Shown piece by piece: positions 28,194 to 37,092 of a DNA stretch of 64,000 bases. This DNA is from Alphaproteobacteria bacterium (lineage in GTDB: Bacteria > Pseudomonadota > Alphaproteobacteria > Sphingomonadales > Sphingomonadaceae). The position numbers and the translations under genes were made by a program. The notes beneath the pieces are model-generated. The model was not told the origin of the DNA and ran no database searches. It worked only from the letters and a program-made list of their open reading frames with translations. The stretch is from the NCBI GenBank assembly GCA_018823325.1, contig JAHJIJ010000015.1:372001-436000 (forward strand), in the 5' to 3' direction. Numbering within the stretch: position 1 is the first letter of the stretch; the number at the start of each line of letters is the position of its first letter.

Positions 28194-29288
28194 ATGCTGC
28201 TCAATTTCTTCCCGTCCCGATCGCTGGCGCTGTATCTCGGCAAGACCTTCCTGTGGCGCTGCTTTGCCATGCTGGCGATGCTCGTGCTGGTGCTGCAGAT
28301 GCTCGATCTGCTGAGCGAGGCCGGGAAGGTGCTGGCCTATCCCGGCAATGGCGATGCCGAGCTCTGGCAATATGTCAGCCTGCGCGCGCCGCAGATCATT
28401 TCGCGCTTCCTGCCTTTCTCGGTGCTACTGGGCACGCTGATCACGCTCGCGACGCTCAATGCGAACAGCGAAGTCGTGGCGATGAAGTCAGGCGGTCTCT
28501 CCGCCCACCAGATTCTTGCCCCGCTCATTCTGGCCAGCATGGGCGTCGCGGCGATCAGCTATGTCTTCAACGAGCGGGTGGTTGCCCGTGCAACGGCCAC
28601 ACTCACTGCCTGGGAAGCCGCCGAGTTTGGCCCGATTCCGGCGGAGCGCGGGGTGAAAAGCAATGTCTGGGTCCGGCACGAGGATGATCTGATCCGCGCC
28701 GGCACCATCATCGGGCGAGGCGATGCCGTGCGCCTGCAGAACATCAATGTCTATGACCGGCATGACAACCGTCTCACCTCGATCATTTATGCCAAACATG
28801 GCCGCTTCACCGGGCAGGGCTGGCTGCTTGAGGATCTGCGCGTGTTCGATGTCGTGCGCGGCATCAGCCGGGAGGTCGATCAGATGACGATCGGCAAGGG
28901 CATCACGCCGGACCAGTTCACGCTCTCCTCGGTCGATCCCGATGCGCTGTCCTTCCCGGAGCTGAAGGAAGCGATCGATACACTGCGCGAGGCAGGGCGA
29001 CCCGTCGCCTCGCTGGAGGGCGCGCTCTGGCACAAGATCAGCGGGCCTTTGTCGGCGCTGCTCATGCCACTGCTCGGCTCGGTCGCCGCGTTCGGCATCG
29101 CCCGCTCAGGCAAGCTCTTCGTGCGCGCCGTGATCGGCATGGCGCTTGGCTTCGCCTTTTTCGTAGCGGATAATTTTGCGCTCTCGATGGGCAATCTCGG
29201 TGTCTATCCGCCGATCCTCGCGGCCTGGGCGCCCTTCCTCCTGTTCTTTGTCGTCGGTGAAGCGGTGCTGATCACGACGGAAGAATGA
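28194..29288 (+). CDS. lptG: LptG, permease subunit of the lipopolysaccharide transport ABC transporter
   Basis: 364 residues with the same six-segment layout and jellyroll as LptF. SRSLALYLGKTFLWR, EVVAMKSGGLSAHQIL (the LptG-type E-[LV]-xA-x-x-S/A-x-G motif) and LWHKISGPLSALLMPLLG identify it. The ATG at 28194, two bases after lptF, is the family start. It is the last gene of the block, closed by terminators at 29360 and 29413. In a sphingomonad the cargo may include glycosphingolipid instead of LPS; that is inference. Confidence 0.92.
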   Translation: MLLNFFPSRSLALYLGKTFLWRCFAMLAMLVLVLQMLDLLSEAGKVLAYPGNGDAELWQYVSLRAPQIISRFLPFSVLLGTLITLATLNANSEVVAMKSGGLSAHQILAPLILASMGVAAISYVFNERVVARATATLTAWEAAEFGPIPAERGVKSNVWVRHEDDLIRAGTIIGRGDAVRLQNINVYDRHDNRLTSIIYAKHGRFTGQGWLLEDLRVFDVVRGISREVDQMTIGKGITPDQFTLSSVDPDALSFPELKEAIDTLREAGRPVASLEGALWHKISGPLSALLMPLLGSVAAFGIARSGKLFVRAVIGMALGFAFFVADNFALSMGNLGVYPPILAAWAPFLLFFVVGEAVLITTEE

Positions 29289-29359
29289 TCGTCCCGACGG
29301 ACGGGAGGAACTCCGTCCATGTCGCATCGACCTCTCTCCTCAGCGCCTTCACCCATGAA

Positions 29360-29391
29360 GAAAACCCCCGCCCGGGGGAGCGAGGGTTTTC
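29360..29391. terminator. Bidirectional terminator between lptG and flagellin
   Basis: GAAAACCC/C/CGC pairs with GCG/A/GGGTTTTC across a short CCGGGGGA loop. The A and T tracts on both sides suit termination of lptG on plus and of flagellin on minus. Confidence 0.75.
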
Positions 29392-29412
29392 GAGTTCCAG
29401 TCCGAAAAGTGC

Positions 29413-29453
29413 TGACCCCCGGCACAATGGGGACTCTATGGTGCCGGGGGTCA
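29413..29453 (-). terminator. Thirteen-bp inverted repeat downstream of flagellin
   Basis: TGACCCCCGGCAC and GTGCCGGGGGTCA are perfect mirror arms separated by 15 bp. On the minus strand it begins 53 bp after the flagellin stop and is followed by GCACTTTTC. It is likely the main flagellin terminator or mRNA 3'-end stabiliser. Confidence 0.7.
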
Positions 29454-29505
29454 ACGGGCCGGCGAAGGTGGACCAGAACCCTCGCCGTCCGATCTTTTGT
29501 CCGAC

Positions 29506-30309
29506 TTAGCGGAGCAGGCTCAGCACACCCTGCTGGCTCTGGTTCGCCTGAGCGAGCATCGCCGTGGAAGCCTGGCTGAGGATCTGGTTCTTGGCGAGAG
29601 AGGTCGACTCTTCCGCGAAGTCCGCATCCTCGATCCGCGAACGGGCGTCCGTCAGGTTCGTGATGGTCGTGGTCAGGTTGCTTGCAGCCGATTCAAGGCG
29701 GCTCTGCGTGGCACCCATGGCGGCACGAGCGCTGGCAACCGTTCCGATGGCGGTGTCGAGCAGGCCCATGGCCGTGCCGGCGCCAGCTTCGGTCGAGATG
29801 TCGACGGCGGCGATAGCAAGCGTCGTCGAGTCGGTTGCAGTCGTGGTCACAGCGACCGTGTCGCCCGAAGCCGTGCCGACCTGAATGTTGGTCGTGCCAC
29901 CGAACAGCGCAACGCCGTTGAATTCCTGACCGGCAACTTCGTCGATCTGTGCGATCAGCGCGGTTACTTCGAGCTGCAGATTGGTGCGAGCCGAGGCATC
30001 GTTGGTGCCGTTCGCGGACTGCACGGACAGTTCCTTCATGCGGACGAGCATGTTGGAGATGTCGCCCAGTGCGCCTTCAGCGGTCTGCGTCAGCGAGAGG
30101 CCGTCATTGGCATTGCGGCGCGCAGCAGAGAGGCCGCGAACTTCGGCGGTCATCTTGGTGGCGATGGCGAGGCCGGCGGCGTCGTCCTTCGCGGTATTGA
30201 TTCGCTTGCCGGTCGAAAGACGCTCCATGGCCTGCGACAGACCCTGATTCGCGGTGTTCGATGCATTCTGTGCCCGGATGGCGGATACGTTTGACGCAAT
30301 AACTGTCAT
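29506..30309 (-). CDS. fliC: Flagellin
   Basis: 267 residues, a compact flagellin with only the D0/D1 core. The N-terminal domain reads MTVIASNVSAIRAQN, GLSQAMERLSTGKRIN, DDAAGLAIATKM. The C-terminal domain ends SRIEDADFAEESTSLAKNQI and AMLAQANQSQQGVLSLLR. The variable centre is a short Thr/Ala-rich stretch of ~70 residues. AAAGGAA stands before the ATG. It is transcribed away from the flagellar activator at 30696. Whether further flagellin copies exist elsewhere cannot be seen. Confidence 0.96.
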   Translation of the reverse strand: MTVIASNVSAIRAQNASNTANQGLSQAMERLSTGKRINTAKDDAAGLAIATKMTAEVRGLSAARRNANDGLSLTQTAEGALGDISNMLVRMKELSVQSANGTNDASARTNLQLEVTALIAQIDEVAGQEFNGVALFGGTTNIQVGTASGDTVAVTTTATDSTTLAIAAVDISTEAGAGTAMGLLDTAIGTVASARAAMGATQSRLESAASNLTTTITNLTDARSRIEDADFAEESTSLAKNQILSQASTAMLAQANQSQQGVLSLLR

Positions 30310-30695
30310 TTGAAATTCCTTTCCCGCTTCACTGAGGGTCGCTGCCCTGTAGGCGGTGGCGGCCTCGAAGCCTCAGAACGGATGCTGCCGGTGGAGCTTT
30401 AAGGGATGGCTGCACATTTTTCGGAGCTAGGGGTCAAAATATTGATTTAACTTGATTTAATTGCAGGCGAGCGATTGATTTTCAGCCGCTTGGCGCACAC
30501 GCGCCCACGCAAAAGCCGCCGAACCGCCTCGTCTAAGCGCGTGTTTTTGAGGCGGAATTGGGCCGGCAATATTCTGCCGCAATGCGGCAAGGCGCCGCCG
30601 TCATTAACCGAATGCTAAGCATTTTTTACCACTTTCCCTCAGCAAGACGGGACCAGCTCGGGGGAGTTTGGGACCGCTCGAACGGGGACTGTTTC
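30310..30695. promoter_or_regulatory. 386-bp divergent intergenic region, flagellin / sigma-54 activator, with CGGCA/TGCCG palindromes
   Basis: No gene is seen here. CGGCA-N6-TGCCG (30564-30579) overlaps the perfect palindrome TGCCGCA-A-TGCGGCA (30575-30589), 107 bp before the activator start. Such half-sites are of the kind used by FlbD-type flagellar activators, so autoregulation is plausible. Nearer flagellin, TTGATTTAA is repeated at 30442-30450 and 30452-30460, an AT-rich element. I found no convincing sigma-54 GG-N10-GC or sigma-28 element for either gene. Confidence 0.45.
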
Positions 30696-31955
30696 ATGTT
30701 GCATGTCGACATGAGCCAGCGCGTCCATCGGCTGTTGCCCGATCTGGATGCGTGGCTCGATACTGCCTGCTTTTCTGTGCGCCTTGTCGGCGCGGACACG
30801 CCGCGAGTCAAATCGACCCAGCGAATATTGCTCGCTGAGGAAATTGCGCACGCCACCTGCCGCGATCTGCTGATCGAATGGCGTGAGGGCGCGCCGCGTT
30901 TCATGCCGGCGGCCAATGGCTTCCCCGCCCGCATCGCGTTCGGCCCGCAGGACAGGGCCATGGCCTTTGCCTTGATCGCCGAGTTGCTGCGCCCCGCGCG
31001 CATGCCCGCCGTGGGTGATGAGAGCAGCGCCATGCTCATGCGCCTTGCGCAGCGGATTGCCGCCAGCGACGCGACAGTGCTCATTCAGGGCGAGACCGGC
31101 ACCGGCAAGGAAGGGATCGCCCGCTTCCTGCATGATATGGGCCCGCGGGCAGACAAGGATTTCATTGCGGTCAATTGTGCCGCGCTTCCCGAAACCATGA
31201 TGGAAGCCATGCTCTTCGGTCACAAGAAGGGCAGTTTCACCGGTGCGGGCTCCTCGTCCGAGGGTCTGTTCCTCGCCGCGAACGGCGGGACACTGTTTCT
31301 GGACGAGATTGCCGAACTGCCGCTCGCACTGCAGGCCAAGCTGCTCCGCGCGCTGCAGGAAGGCGAAGTCCTCCCGGTTGGTGCCACCCATCCAGTGCCT
31401 GTGGATGTGCGCGTGGTTGCGGCCTGCAACCGCGATCTCGCTGCCGAGTCCGAGGCCGGTCGGTTCCGCGCGGATCTTTACTGGCGCCTCAATGTCATGC
31501 CGCTTCACCTCAGCGCGCTCGCCGCGCGCCCGGGAGATATTCCGGCGATCACTGCAGCGTTCCTGCTGCGCCATCAGCCCGGCCAATCCGGCTTTGCCTG
31601 GCCGACGCCTGCCGCCATGGCGCATCTGGCCGCGCACAACTGGCCCGGTAATGCCCGCGAGCTTGGCAATGTGCTTCAGCGCGCCATCGTGCTGCGGGAA
31701 GGCGATCAGATCGATGTGAACGATCTCTCTCTCGCAGGCAGTCCGGCAGCCATGCCCGCGCCCGCGGCCCCTGCGGCCCTGCCCGCCCGCGCCCGTCTTC
31801 AGGATGTCGCCCGCGCCTCGGCCATGGATGCCATCCGGGTCGCGCTGCGGGATACCGGTGGCCATCGCGCTCGCGCGGCCCGCATGCTCGGCATTTCAGA
31901 ACGTACCCTGCGCTATCGTCTCGCCGAAATGCGTGACCTGGCGCTGGCTAGCTAA
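30696..31955 (+). CDS. Sigma-54-dependent flagellar transcriptional activator (FlbD-like)
   Basis: 419 residues. A ~120-residue N-terminal domain without a recognisable receiver is followed by the AAA+ domain and a Fis-type HTH ([19 protein letters not shown]). Walker A is GETGTGKE (Gly132 onward), Walker [10 protein letters not shown], and the sigma-54-contacting loop is GSFTGA (179-184) where GAFTGA is usual. The ATG at 30696 has GGGGA eight bases upstream; longer starts (e.g. 30612) are possible. It lies 17 bp before fliE, so it probably controls this cluster as FlbD does in Caulobacter. Confidence 0.87.
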   Translation: MLHVDMSQRVHRLLPDLDAWLDTACFSVRLVGADTPRVKSTQRILLAEEIAHATCRDLLIEWREGAPRFMPAANGFPARIAFGPQDRAMAFALIAELLRPARMPAVGDESSAMLMRLAQRIAASDATVLIQGETGTGKEGIARFLHDMGPRADKDFIAVNCAALPETMMEAMLFGHKKGSFTGAGSSSEGLFLAANGGTLFLDEIAELPLALQAKLLRALQEGEVLPVGATHPVPVDVRVVAACNRDLAAESEAGRFRADLYWRLNVMPLHLSALAARPGDIPAITAAFLLRHQPGQSGFAWPTPAAMAHLAAHNWPGNARELGNVLQRAIVLREGDQIDVNDLSLAGSPAAMPAPAAPAALPARARLQDVARASAMDAIRVALRDTGGHRARAARMLGISERTLRYRLAEMRDLALAS

Positions 31956-31972
31956 GCGCAGGAGCAAACCCC

Positions 31973-32329
31973 ATGTCCGGACTATCCGTCGATAGTGTGC
32001 TGGCCCTGCGCCAGAGTATCCTGCAGCGCAACTCCGCCATTCAGGATGCCGCCAAGAGCGCGGCCGGTGCGGCTGGTGGAGCGCAAGCGCCCTCCGCCCC
32101 TGCCGGCGGCGCCGATTTCGCCGATGCGATGCGCAGCGCCATCGAAGGCGTGAACAAGCTGCAAGCCCAGTCAAGCGAGGCCACCGCCGCGTTCGAACGT
32201 GGCGAAACAACGGACATTGCTGCGGTCATGCTGACCCGGCAGCAAGCGTCGGTCGGCTTCGAAACAACGCTGCAAGTCCGCAACAAACTGCTGTCCGCCT
32301 ACAAGGACATCATGAGCATGCCGGTGTAA
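31973..32329 (+). CDS. fliE: Flagellar hook-basal body protein FliE
   Basis: 118 residues, the MS ring-rod junction protein. The C-terminal half with FADAMRSAIEGVNKLQAQS, FERGETTDIAAVMLTRQQAS and the FETTLQVRNKLLSAYKDIM ending is diagnostic. The N-terminal third is an Ala-rich spacer. GCAGGAGC stands before the ATG. It opens the fli run and is followed by fliF after four bases. Confidence 0.95.
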   Translation: MSGLSVDSVLALRQSILQRNSAIQDAAKSAAGAAGGAQAPSAPAGGADFADAMRSAIEGVNKLQAQSSEATAAFERGETTDIAAVMLTRQQASVGFETTLQVRNKLLSAYKDIMSMPV

Positions 32330-32333
32330 TGAG

Positions 32334-34091
32334 ATGAGCGACGCTAACATCACACCCACGACCGGCAATCAGGCCGCAATGCAGCCGGGGCTGCCGGCCC
32401 TGTCCGGTTCGCGCGCCAACTTTGGCGCAGGCGCCCAGGGCATGAAGCTGCGCCTCACCGGCTTCTTGCAGCAGCCTGCCGTGCAGCGCAGCCTGCCGAT
32501 GATTGGCCTCATTGCCGTTGCGATGCTGGCCGCGCTGGCCTGGCTCGCCCTGCGCGAGCCGCCGCAGCGCGATCTGTTCCGGGGTCTGCCAGAGGCCGAT
32601 CAGGCCGCCGTGGCCGAAGCGCTCGGCAAGAGCGGTATCGCCTACAACTTCGATCAGACGAGCGGCGCGATCACCGTTGCCGAGACCGACTATTTCAACG
32701 CCAAGATGAAGCTCGCTGCAGAAGGCCTGCCCCGTAGCGCGCCGACCGGCGACACGCTCATCGACTCCATGCCGATGGGCGCCAGCCGCGCCGTCGAGGG
32801 CGAGAAGCTGCGGAGCGCGCGCGAGATGGATCTGGCCCGCACCATCGAGGCGATCGACGCGGTCACCAAGGCGCGGGTCCACCTCGCGGTCGAGGCGCCG
32901 AGCATCTTCCTGCGGGCGCGCTCGCGTCCCACAGCATCGGTCATGCTCCAACTCGCCAGTGGCCGCGCGCTCTCTGAAGGGCAGGTCGAGGCCATCGTGC
33001 ATCTCGTTGCCTCTTCCGTCGGTGATATGGCGCCGGAGTCTGTGTCCGTGGTGGATCAAAATGGCCGCCTGCTCAGCAACGCCACCGGCGCAGGTGCGGA
33101 AACCGATCGCCAGATCCAGATTCAGAGCCGCATCGAGGATCGCTATCGCCAAGCCATCACGGCGCTGCTCACCCCGGTGGTCGGCGCGGAGAAATTCTCG
33201 ACCGAGGTCCACGCCGAAGTGAACTTTGCCGAGCGGCAGGCCACGCGCGAAACCTATCCGCAGGATGAGGCGCGTCTGCGCGCCGAGACCGGCAGCTGGA
33301 ATACGGATGCGCAGGGCAATGCCATCGCTCCGGCTGGCATCCCTGGCGCGCTGCAACCCAATCCGCCGGTCAATCCGGCTGATCCCGGTGGTCCGCCGCC
33401 GACGCTGGCCGAGGCAGGCGCCGCCGAGACGCCGCCTGCCCCCGGCATGCCGCCTTTCAAGACCGCGGAAACGTTCAACCGTAGCTTCGAACTGGGCCGC
33501 GAAGTCTCCGTGACGCGCGACGCCGTGGGCACCGTCCAGCGTCTGTCCATCGCCGTCGCGCTGGATGAAGGTGCGGATGGCAAGCCCCGCACCGCGCAGG
33601 AGATCGCCGCGCTCGAAGCGCTGGTCAAAGGCGCGATCGGCTTCGATCAGGCGCGTGGTGACGTGGTTGCGATTTCCTCGCGTAAGTTTGTCGAGCCGGC
33701 TGGTGAAGCCACTGCCGAGGTCGCGCCCTGGTATCAGGAGGCCTGGGTGTCGATGCTCGCCCGCAATGTCTCGGCACTGCTCGTTGCTCTGCTGTTGATT
33801 GTGGGCATCGGTCGCCCGCTGCTCAAGCGCTGGTCCGCCGCGCAGGCTGAACGTCAGGCGATCGATCCGCAGCTGGGCCAGCAGATCGGCACGGAAATCC
33901 AGGCCGAGATCGGCCGGGCATCCGCTGCCGTTCACGATCCCGCCCAGCCGGTAACGCTCGATATGATCAGCGCCACCCATGACTATAGCGACAGAGCTTC
34001 GCTCATCCGCAATTTCGTGAAGCAGGACCCGGATCGCGCTGCCCTTGTCGTTCGTGATCTCCTCAAGGATGGAGTGAAGGAAGATGGCTGA
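32334..34091 (+). CDS. fliF: Flagellar MS-ring protein FliF
   Basis: 585 residues. A first membrane segment (about 55-72) is followed by the ring-building motifs with LFRGLPEADQAAV, MKLAAEGLPRS and AREMDLARTIEAID. A second membrane segment lies near 475-493, and the C-terminal FliG-binding tail ends RASLIRNFVKQDPDRAALVV. A Pro/Ala-rich linker is seen near residues 335-380. It forms the inner-membrane MS ring. fliG starts eight bases before its end. Confidence 0.96.
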   Translation: MSDANITPTTGNQAAMQPGLPALSGSRANFGAGAQGMKLRLTGFLQQPAVQRSLPMIGLIAVAMLAALAWLALREPPQRDLFRGLPEADQAAVAEALGKSGIAYNFDQTSGAITVAETDYFNAKMKLAAEGLPRSAPTGDTLIDSMPMGASRAVEGEKLRSAREMDLARTIEAIDAVTKARVHLAVEAPSIFLRARSRPTASVMLQLASGRALSEGQVEAIVHLVASSVGDMAPESVSVVDQNGRLLSNATGAGAETDRQIQIQSRIEDRYRQAITALLTPVVGAEKFSTEVHAEVNFAERQATRETYPQDEARLRAETGSWNTDAQGNAIAPAGIPGALQPNPPVNPADPGGPPPTLAEAGAAETPPAPGMPPFKTAETFNRSFELGREVSVTRDAVGTVQRLSIAVALDEGADGKPRTAQEIAALEALVKGAIGFDQARGDVVAISSRKFVEPAGEATAEVAPWYQEAWVSMLARNVSALLVALLLIVGIGRPLLKRWSAAQAERQAIDPQLGQQIGTEIQAEIGRASAAVHDPAQPVTLDMISATHDYSDRASLIRNFVKQDPDRAALVVRDLLKDGVKEDG

Positions 34092-35100
34092 GGCCGAACC
34101 TGCCAGCGCGCTCAAGGGCAGCGCTGCCGCCGCCGTGCTCCTCATGCTCTTTGAGGAAGACGAGGCCGCGCAGATCCTCTCCCGTCTGGAGCCAGATGAA
34201 GTCCGTCAGCTCGGCTACGCCATGTATGACGTCGCCGATGTCGAGGTGGACGAAGTGAACGCCGCGCTCGATCAGTTCGTTGCGAAGGCGCGGGGCCGCA
34301 CCACCATCGGCTATGGCGCGACCCAGCACATCCGCGGGGCCATGCACAAGGCGCTCGGCCCGGATCGTGCGGACAATATGCTGGCGCGCATCACGCCGCC
34401 GACTCGCTCGACCAAGCTTTCCATGCTCAAATGGATGGAGCCGGCGGAGATCGCGGGGATCATCGAATCCGAGCATCCGCAGATCATGGCCATCGTGCTT
34501 GCCCATCTCGATCCGACGGTCGCTGCGGCCACGCTGCAACTCCTGCCCGCCGAGGTGCAGGATGATGTCGTCTATCGTGTCGCCACGCTCGGCCCGGTGA
34601 GCATCGAGGCGCTCGATGAGCTGGAGCAACTCATTTCTTCGCGTCCAGCGCAGGGTCGCTCGCCTTCAAACACGACCAAGCGCGGCGGCACAAGCGAGGC
34701 GGCCGCGATCATGAACAACATCCGCAAGGATCATGAGCAGCGCATCATTAAGGCGCTCACCAAGCGGGACCGCAACGTCGCCCAGCTTATCGAGGACGAG
34801 ATGTTCGTCTTCGAGAATCTGCTGGCCCTGTCGGACAAGGATCTGGGCACGCTCATGCGCGCGGTGGACAACGCCATTCTCGTCGTTGCGCTCAAGGGCG
34901 CGAGCGACACGCTGCGCACGCGTATCCTTGGCTGCATGTCGCAGCGCGCCGCACAGTCCATTCAGGACGAGATGGAGGAGCGCGGGCCGATGCGCCTCGC
35001 CGAAGTGATGGAAGCGCAGAAGGCGATCATCGCCGAGGCGCGCCGCATGGGCGAGGAAGGCACGATCATGCTCGGCGGAAAGGGCGACGACTATGTCTAA
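34084..35100 (+). CDS. fliG: Flagellar motor switch protein FliG
   Basis: 338 residues with the three FliG domains. The middle domain has the EHPQ motif in IESEHPQIMAIVLAHL, and the C-terminal torque domain has the charged helix LIEDEMFVFENLLALSDKDL and RILGCMSQRAA. FliG links the MS ring to FliM and contacts the stator. It overlaps fliF by eight bases and fliH by eight bases. Confidence 0.96.
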   Translation: MAEAEPASALKGSAAAAVLLMLFEEDEAAQILSRLEPDEVRQLGYAMYDVADVEVDEVNAALDQFVAKARGRTTIGYGATQHIRGAMHKALGPDRADNMLARITPPTRSTKLSMLKWMEPAEIAGIIESEHPQIMAIVLAHLDPTVAAATLQLLPAEVQDDVVYRVATLGPVSIEALDELEQLISSRPAQGRSPSNTTKRGGTSEAAAIMNNIRKDHEQRIIKALTKRDRNVAQLIEDEMFVFENLLALSDKDLGTLMRAVDNAILVVALKGASDTLRTRILGCMSQRAAQSIQDEMEERGPMRLAEVMEAQKAIIAEARRMGEEGTIMLGGKGDDYV

Positions 35101-35764
35101 GATCTGGTCTGCCGATACCGTCAGCGGCGCCGCACCGTTGGAAAGCTGGGGCAGCTTCGGCAGCGTCGGGCGCAATGGCAAGGGCTTCCGCAATCTCTAT
35201 GCCGAAGGGCAGGGCAATCGCGCCTGGAACTTCAGCTTCCCCGGCGAGAGCGGTCATAACGCCGATTATGACGAGGCACCGGCCATCGATCCGGTGGAGG
35301 AAGCCGCACGCGAAGCCTTCGTGCAGGGCTTTCAGGAAGGCGAGCGAATCACGCGCGAGGCTGCCGAACGGGACGATGCTGCCCGGCTCGAACTTGCCGC
35401 CGCCATTCAGTCGCTCGCCAAGGTCGATGAAGGCACGTTCGCTACGTTGCTCTCCCAGGCTGTCATCCGGCTGGTCGGCCAGATCGTCGGCGAAGTGCCA
35501 ATCGACGCCGATGTGCTCCGGGCGCGCTGCGAGGCTGTCGCCGCCTGTATCGATAATGACGAGGCCAAGGCCCGACTTGAGGTCAATCCGGAAGACCTGC
35601 CGCTGCTGCAGGCCGAGCCGCTCCGCTTCTCGCTGGTCGCCAGCGCCGAGGTGCAGCGTGGCTCCGTGCGACTCGCCACGGCGGACGGCTGGATCGAAGA
35701 TGGCCCGGACGTGCGCCTCGCGCGCCTGAAGGCGTTGATGGACGATATGGAGGGCCGGCTGTGA
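35093..35764 (+). CDS. fliH: Flagellar assembly protein FliH (export ATPase regulator)
   Basis: 223 residues. Weakly conserved as usual for FliH, but the central AAREAFVQGFQEGERITREA (with G-x-x-x-G-type spacing) and the C-terminal LPLLQAEPLRFSLVA...GSVRLATADGWIEDG match the family. Position between fliG and fliI with overlaps on both sides supports the call. FliH dimers bind and inhibit FliI and tether it to the C ring. Start ATG 35093. Confidence 0.88.
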   Translation: MSKIWSADTVSGAAPLESWGSFGSVGRNGKGFRNLYAEGQGNRAWNFSFPGESGHNADYDEAPAIDPVEEAAREAFVQGFQEGERITREAAERDDAARLELAAAIQSLAKVDEGTFATLLSQAVIRLVGQIVGEVPIDADVLRARCEAVAACIDNDEAKARLEVNPEDLPLLQAEPLRFSLVASAEVQRGSVRLATADGWIEDGPDVRLARLKALMDDMEGRL

Positions 35765-37092
35765 TTCAGGCGGACCTCGCTCGCGCAACGCGCCTGCTCG
35801 ATCATATGCAGATTACCAACCGGGCGCCGCGTCATGTCGGCCGGCTGGTCGGTCATGATGGCGGCATGCTGGAAGTCACTGGCTTCTCGCGCCCCATCGG
35901 CGCAGGTGCTCGCATTCGTGCTGCCGATGGCACGTCCGTGCGAGCCGAAGTCGTTGGCTTCCGGGGCAGCCGCGCCGTGCTCGTGCCGCTCGATCAGGAT
36001 GCGCCGCTGGAAAATGGTGCGCGCGTCGAGCCGGACAGCGCCGCGAACATGGTCCAGGTTGGCGAAGGCCTCATTGGCCGTGTTATCGATGCTATGGGTC
36101 AGCCGCTCGATCGCAAGGGGCCGGTGCTCGCCAACGGGCAATGGCCGCTCGCCGGCGTGCGCGGCAATGTGCTGGATCGTGGCCGCGTGCTGGAACGCTT
36201 CGATCTCGGCGTGCGCGCTGTCAACGCCTTGCTCACGGCCGGGCGTGGCCAGCGTATCGCCATCATGGCCGGTTCGGGTGTCGGCAAGTCCGTGCTGATG
36301 GGCCAAATGATCGCCGGTGCCGAAGCGGACGTGATCGTCACCGGCCTGATCGGTGAACGCGGGCGTGAAGTCAGCGATTTCCTTGAGACCAAGATCGGCG
36401 GCGCGCTCATGAACAAGAGCGTCGTCGTCGCCGTGCCTGCCGATCATCCGCCGGTGCTGCGCCTGCGCGCTGCTGCCCGCGCGACGGCCATTGCCGAATA
36501 TTTCCGCGCCCGCGGTAAGCAGGTGCTGCTGCTCATCGACAGTCTCACCCGCTGCGCCCATGCCCAGCGCGAGATCGGCCTGTCGCTGGGTGAACCGCCA
36601 GCGATGAAGGGCTACCCGCCCTCCGCTCTCTCTCTCATTCCCCGCCTCGTCGAGCGTGCGGGTGTGGACAGCCGCTCGGGCGGTTCGATCACCGCCATAT
36701 ACACCGTGCTCGCCGACGGCGACGATACCGACGACCCCATTGTCGATACCGCCCGCGCCATTGTCGACGGACACATCGTCCTCTCGCGCCATCTCTCCGA
36801 GCAGAGCATTTTCCCCGCCATCGATGTGGGCCGCTCGCTCTCGCGCGTGATGGCGGACATTGTCGACGACGAGCATCTGCGCGCCGCTGCGAATTACCGG
36901 CGCCTGTGGGCGGCCTATGAGGAAAATCGCGATCTCATTCTCATGGGCGCTTATCGCCCCGGGAATGATCCGACCATCGACGAGGCCGTCGAGCGCCGCC
37001 AGCAATTGCTGAACTTCCTGCGTCAGAGCAGCAAGTCTACCCTCGATGCCAATAGCAGCGCAGCCGCACTCATCGCGGAGTTCGGGACATGA
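35761..37092 (+). CDS. fliI: Flagellum-specific ATPase FliI
   Basis: 443 residues starting at GTG 35761, which overlaps the fliH stop (GTGA). Walker A is GSGVGKSV (about 172-179), Walker B LLLIDSLTR, with GERGREVSDF and the QREIGLSLGEPPAMKGYPPS region typical of FliI/type III ATPases. It powers or primes export through the flagellar type III apparatus together with FliH and FliJ. Confidence 0.96.
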   Translation: MIQADLARATRLLDHMQITNRAPRHVGRLVGHDGGMLEVTGFSRPIGAGARIRAADGTSVRAEVVGFRGSRAVLVPLDQDAPLENGARVEPDSAANMVQVGEGLIGRVIDAMGQPLDRKGPVLANGQWPLAGVRGNVLDRGRVLERFDLGVRAVNALLTAGRGQRIAIMAGSGVGKSVLMGQMIAGAEADVIVTGLIGERGREVSDFLETKIGGALMNKSVVVAVPADHPPVLRLRAAARATAIAEYFRARGKQVLLLIDSLTRCAHAQREIGLSLGEPPAMKGYPPSALSLIPRLVERAGVDSRSGGSITAIYTVLADGDDTDDPIVDTARAIVDGHIVLSRHLSEQSIFPAIDVGRSLSRVMADIVDDEHLRAAANYRRLWAAYEENRDLILMGAYRPGNDPTIDEAVERRQQLLNFLRQSSKSTLDANSSAAALIAEFGT

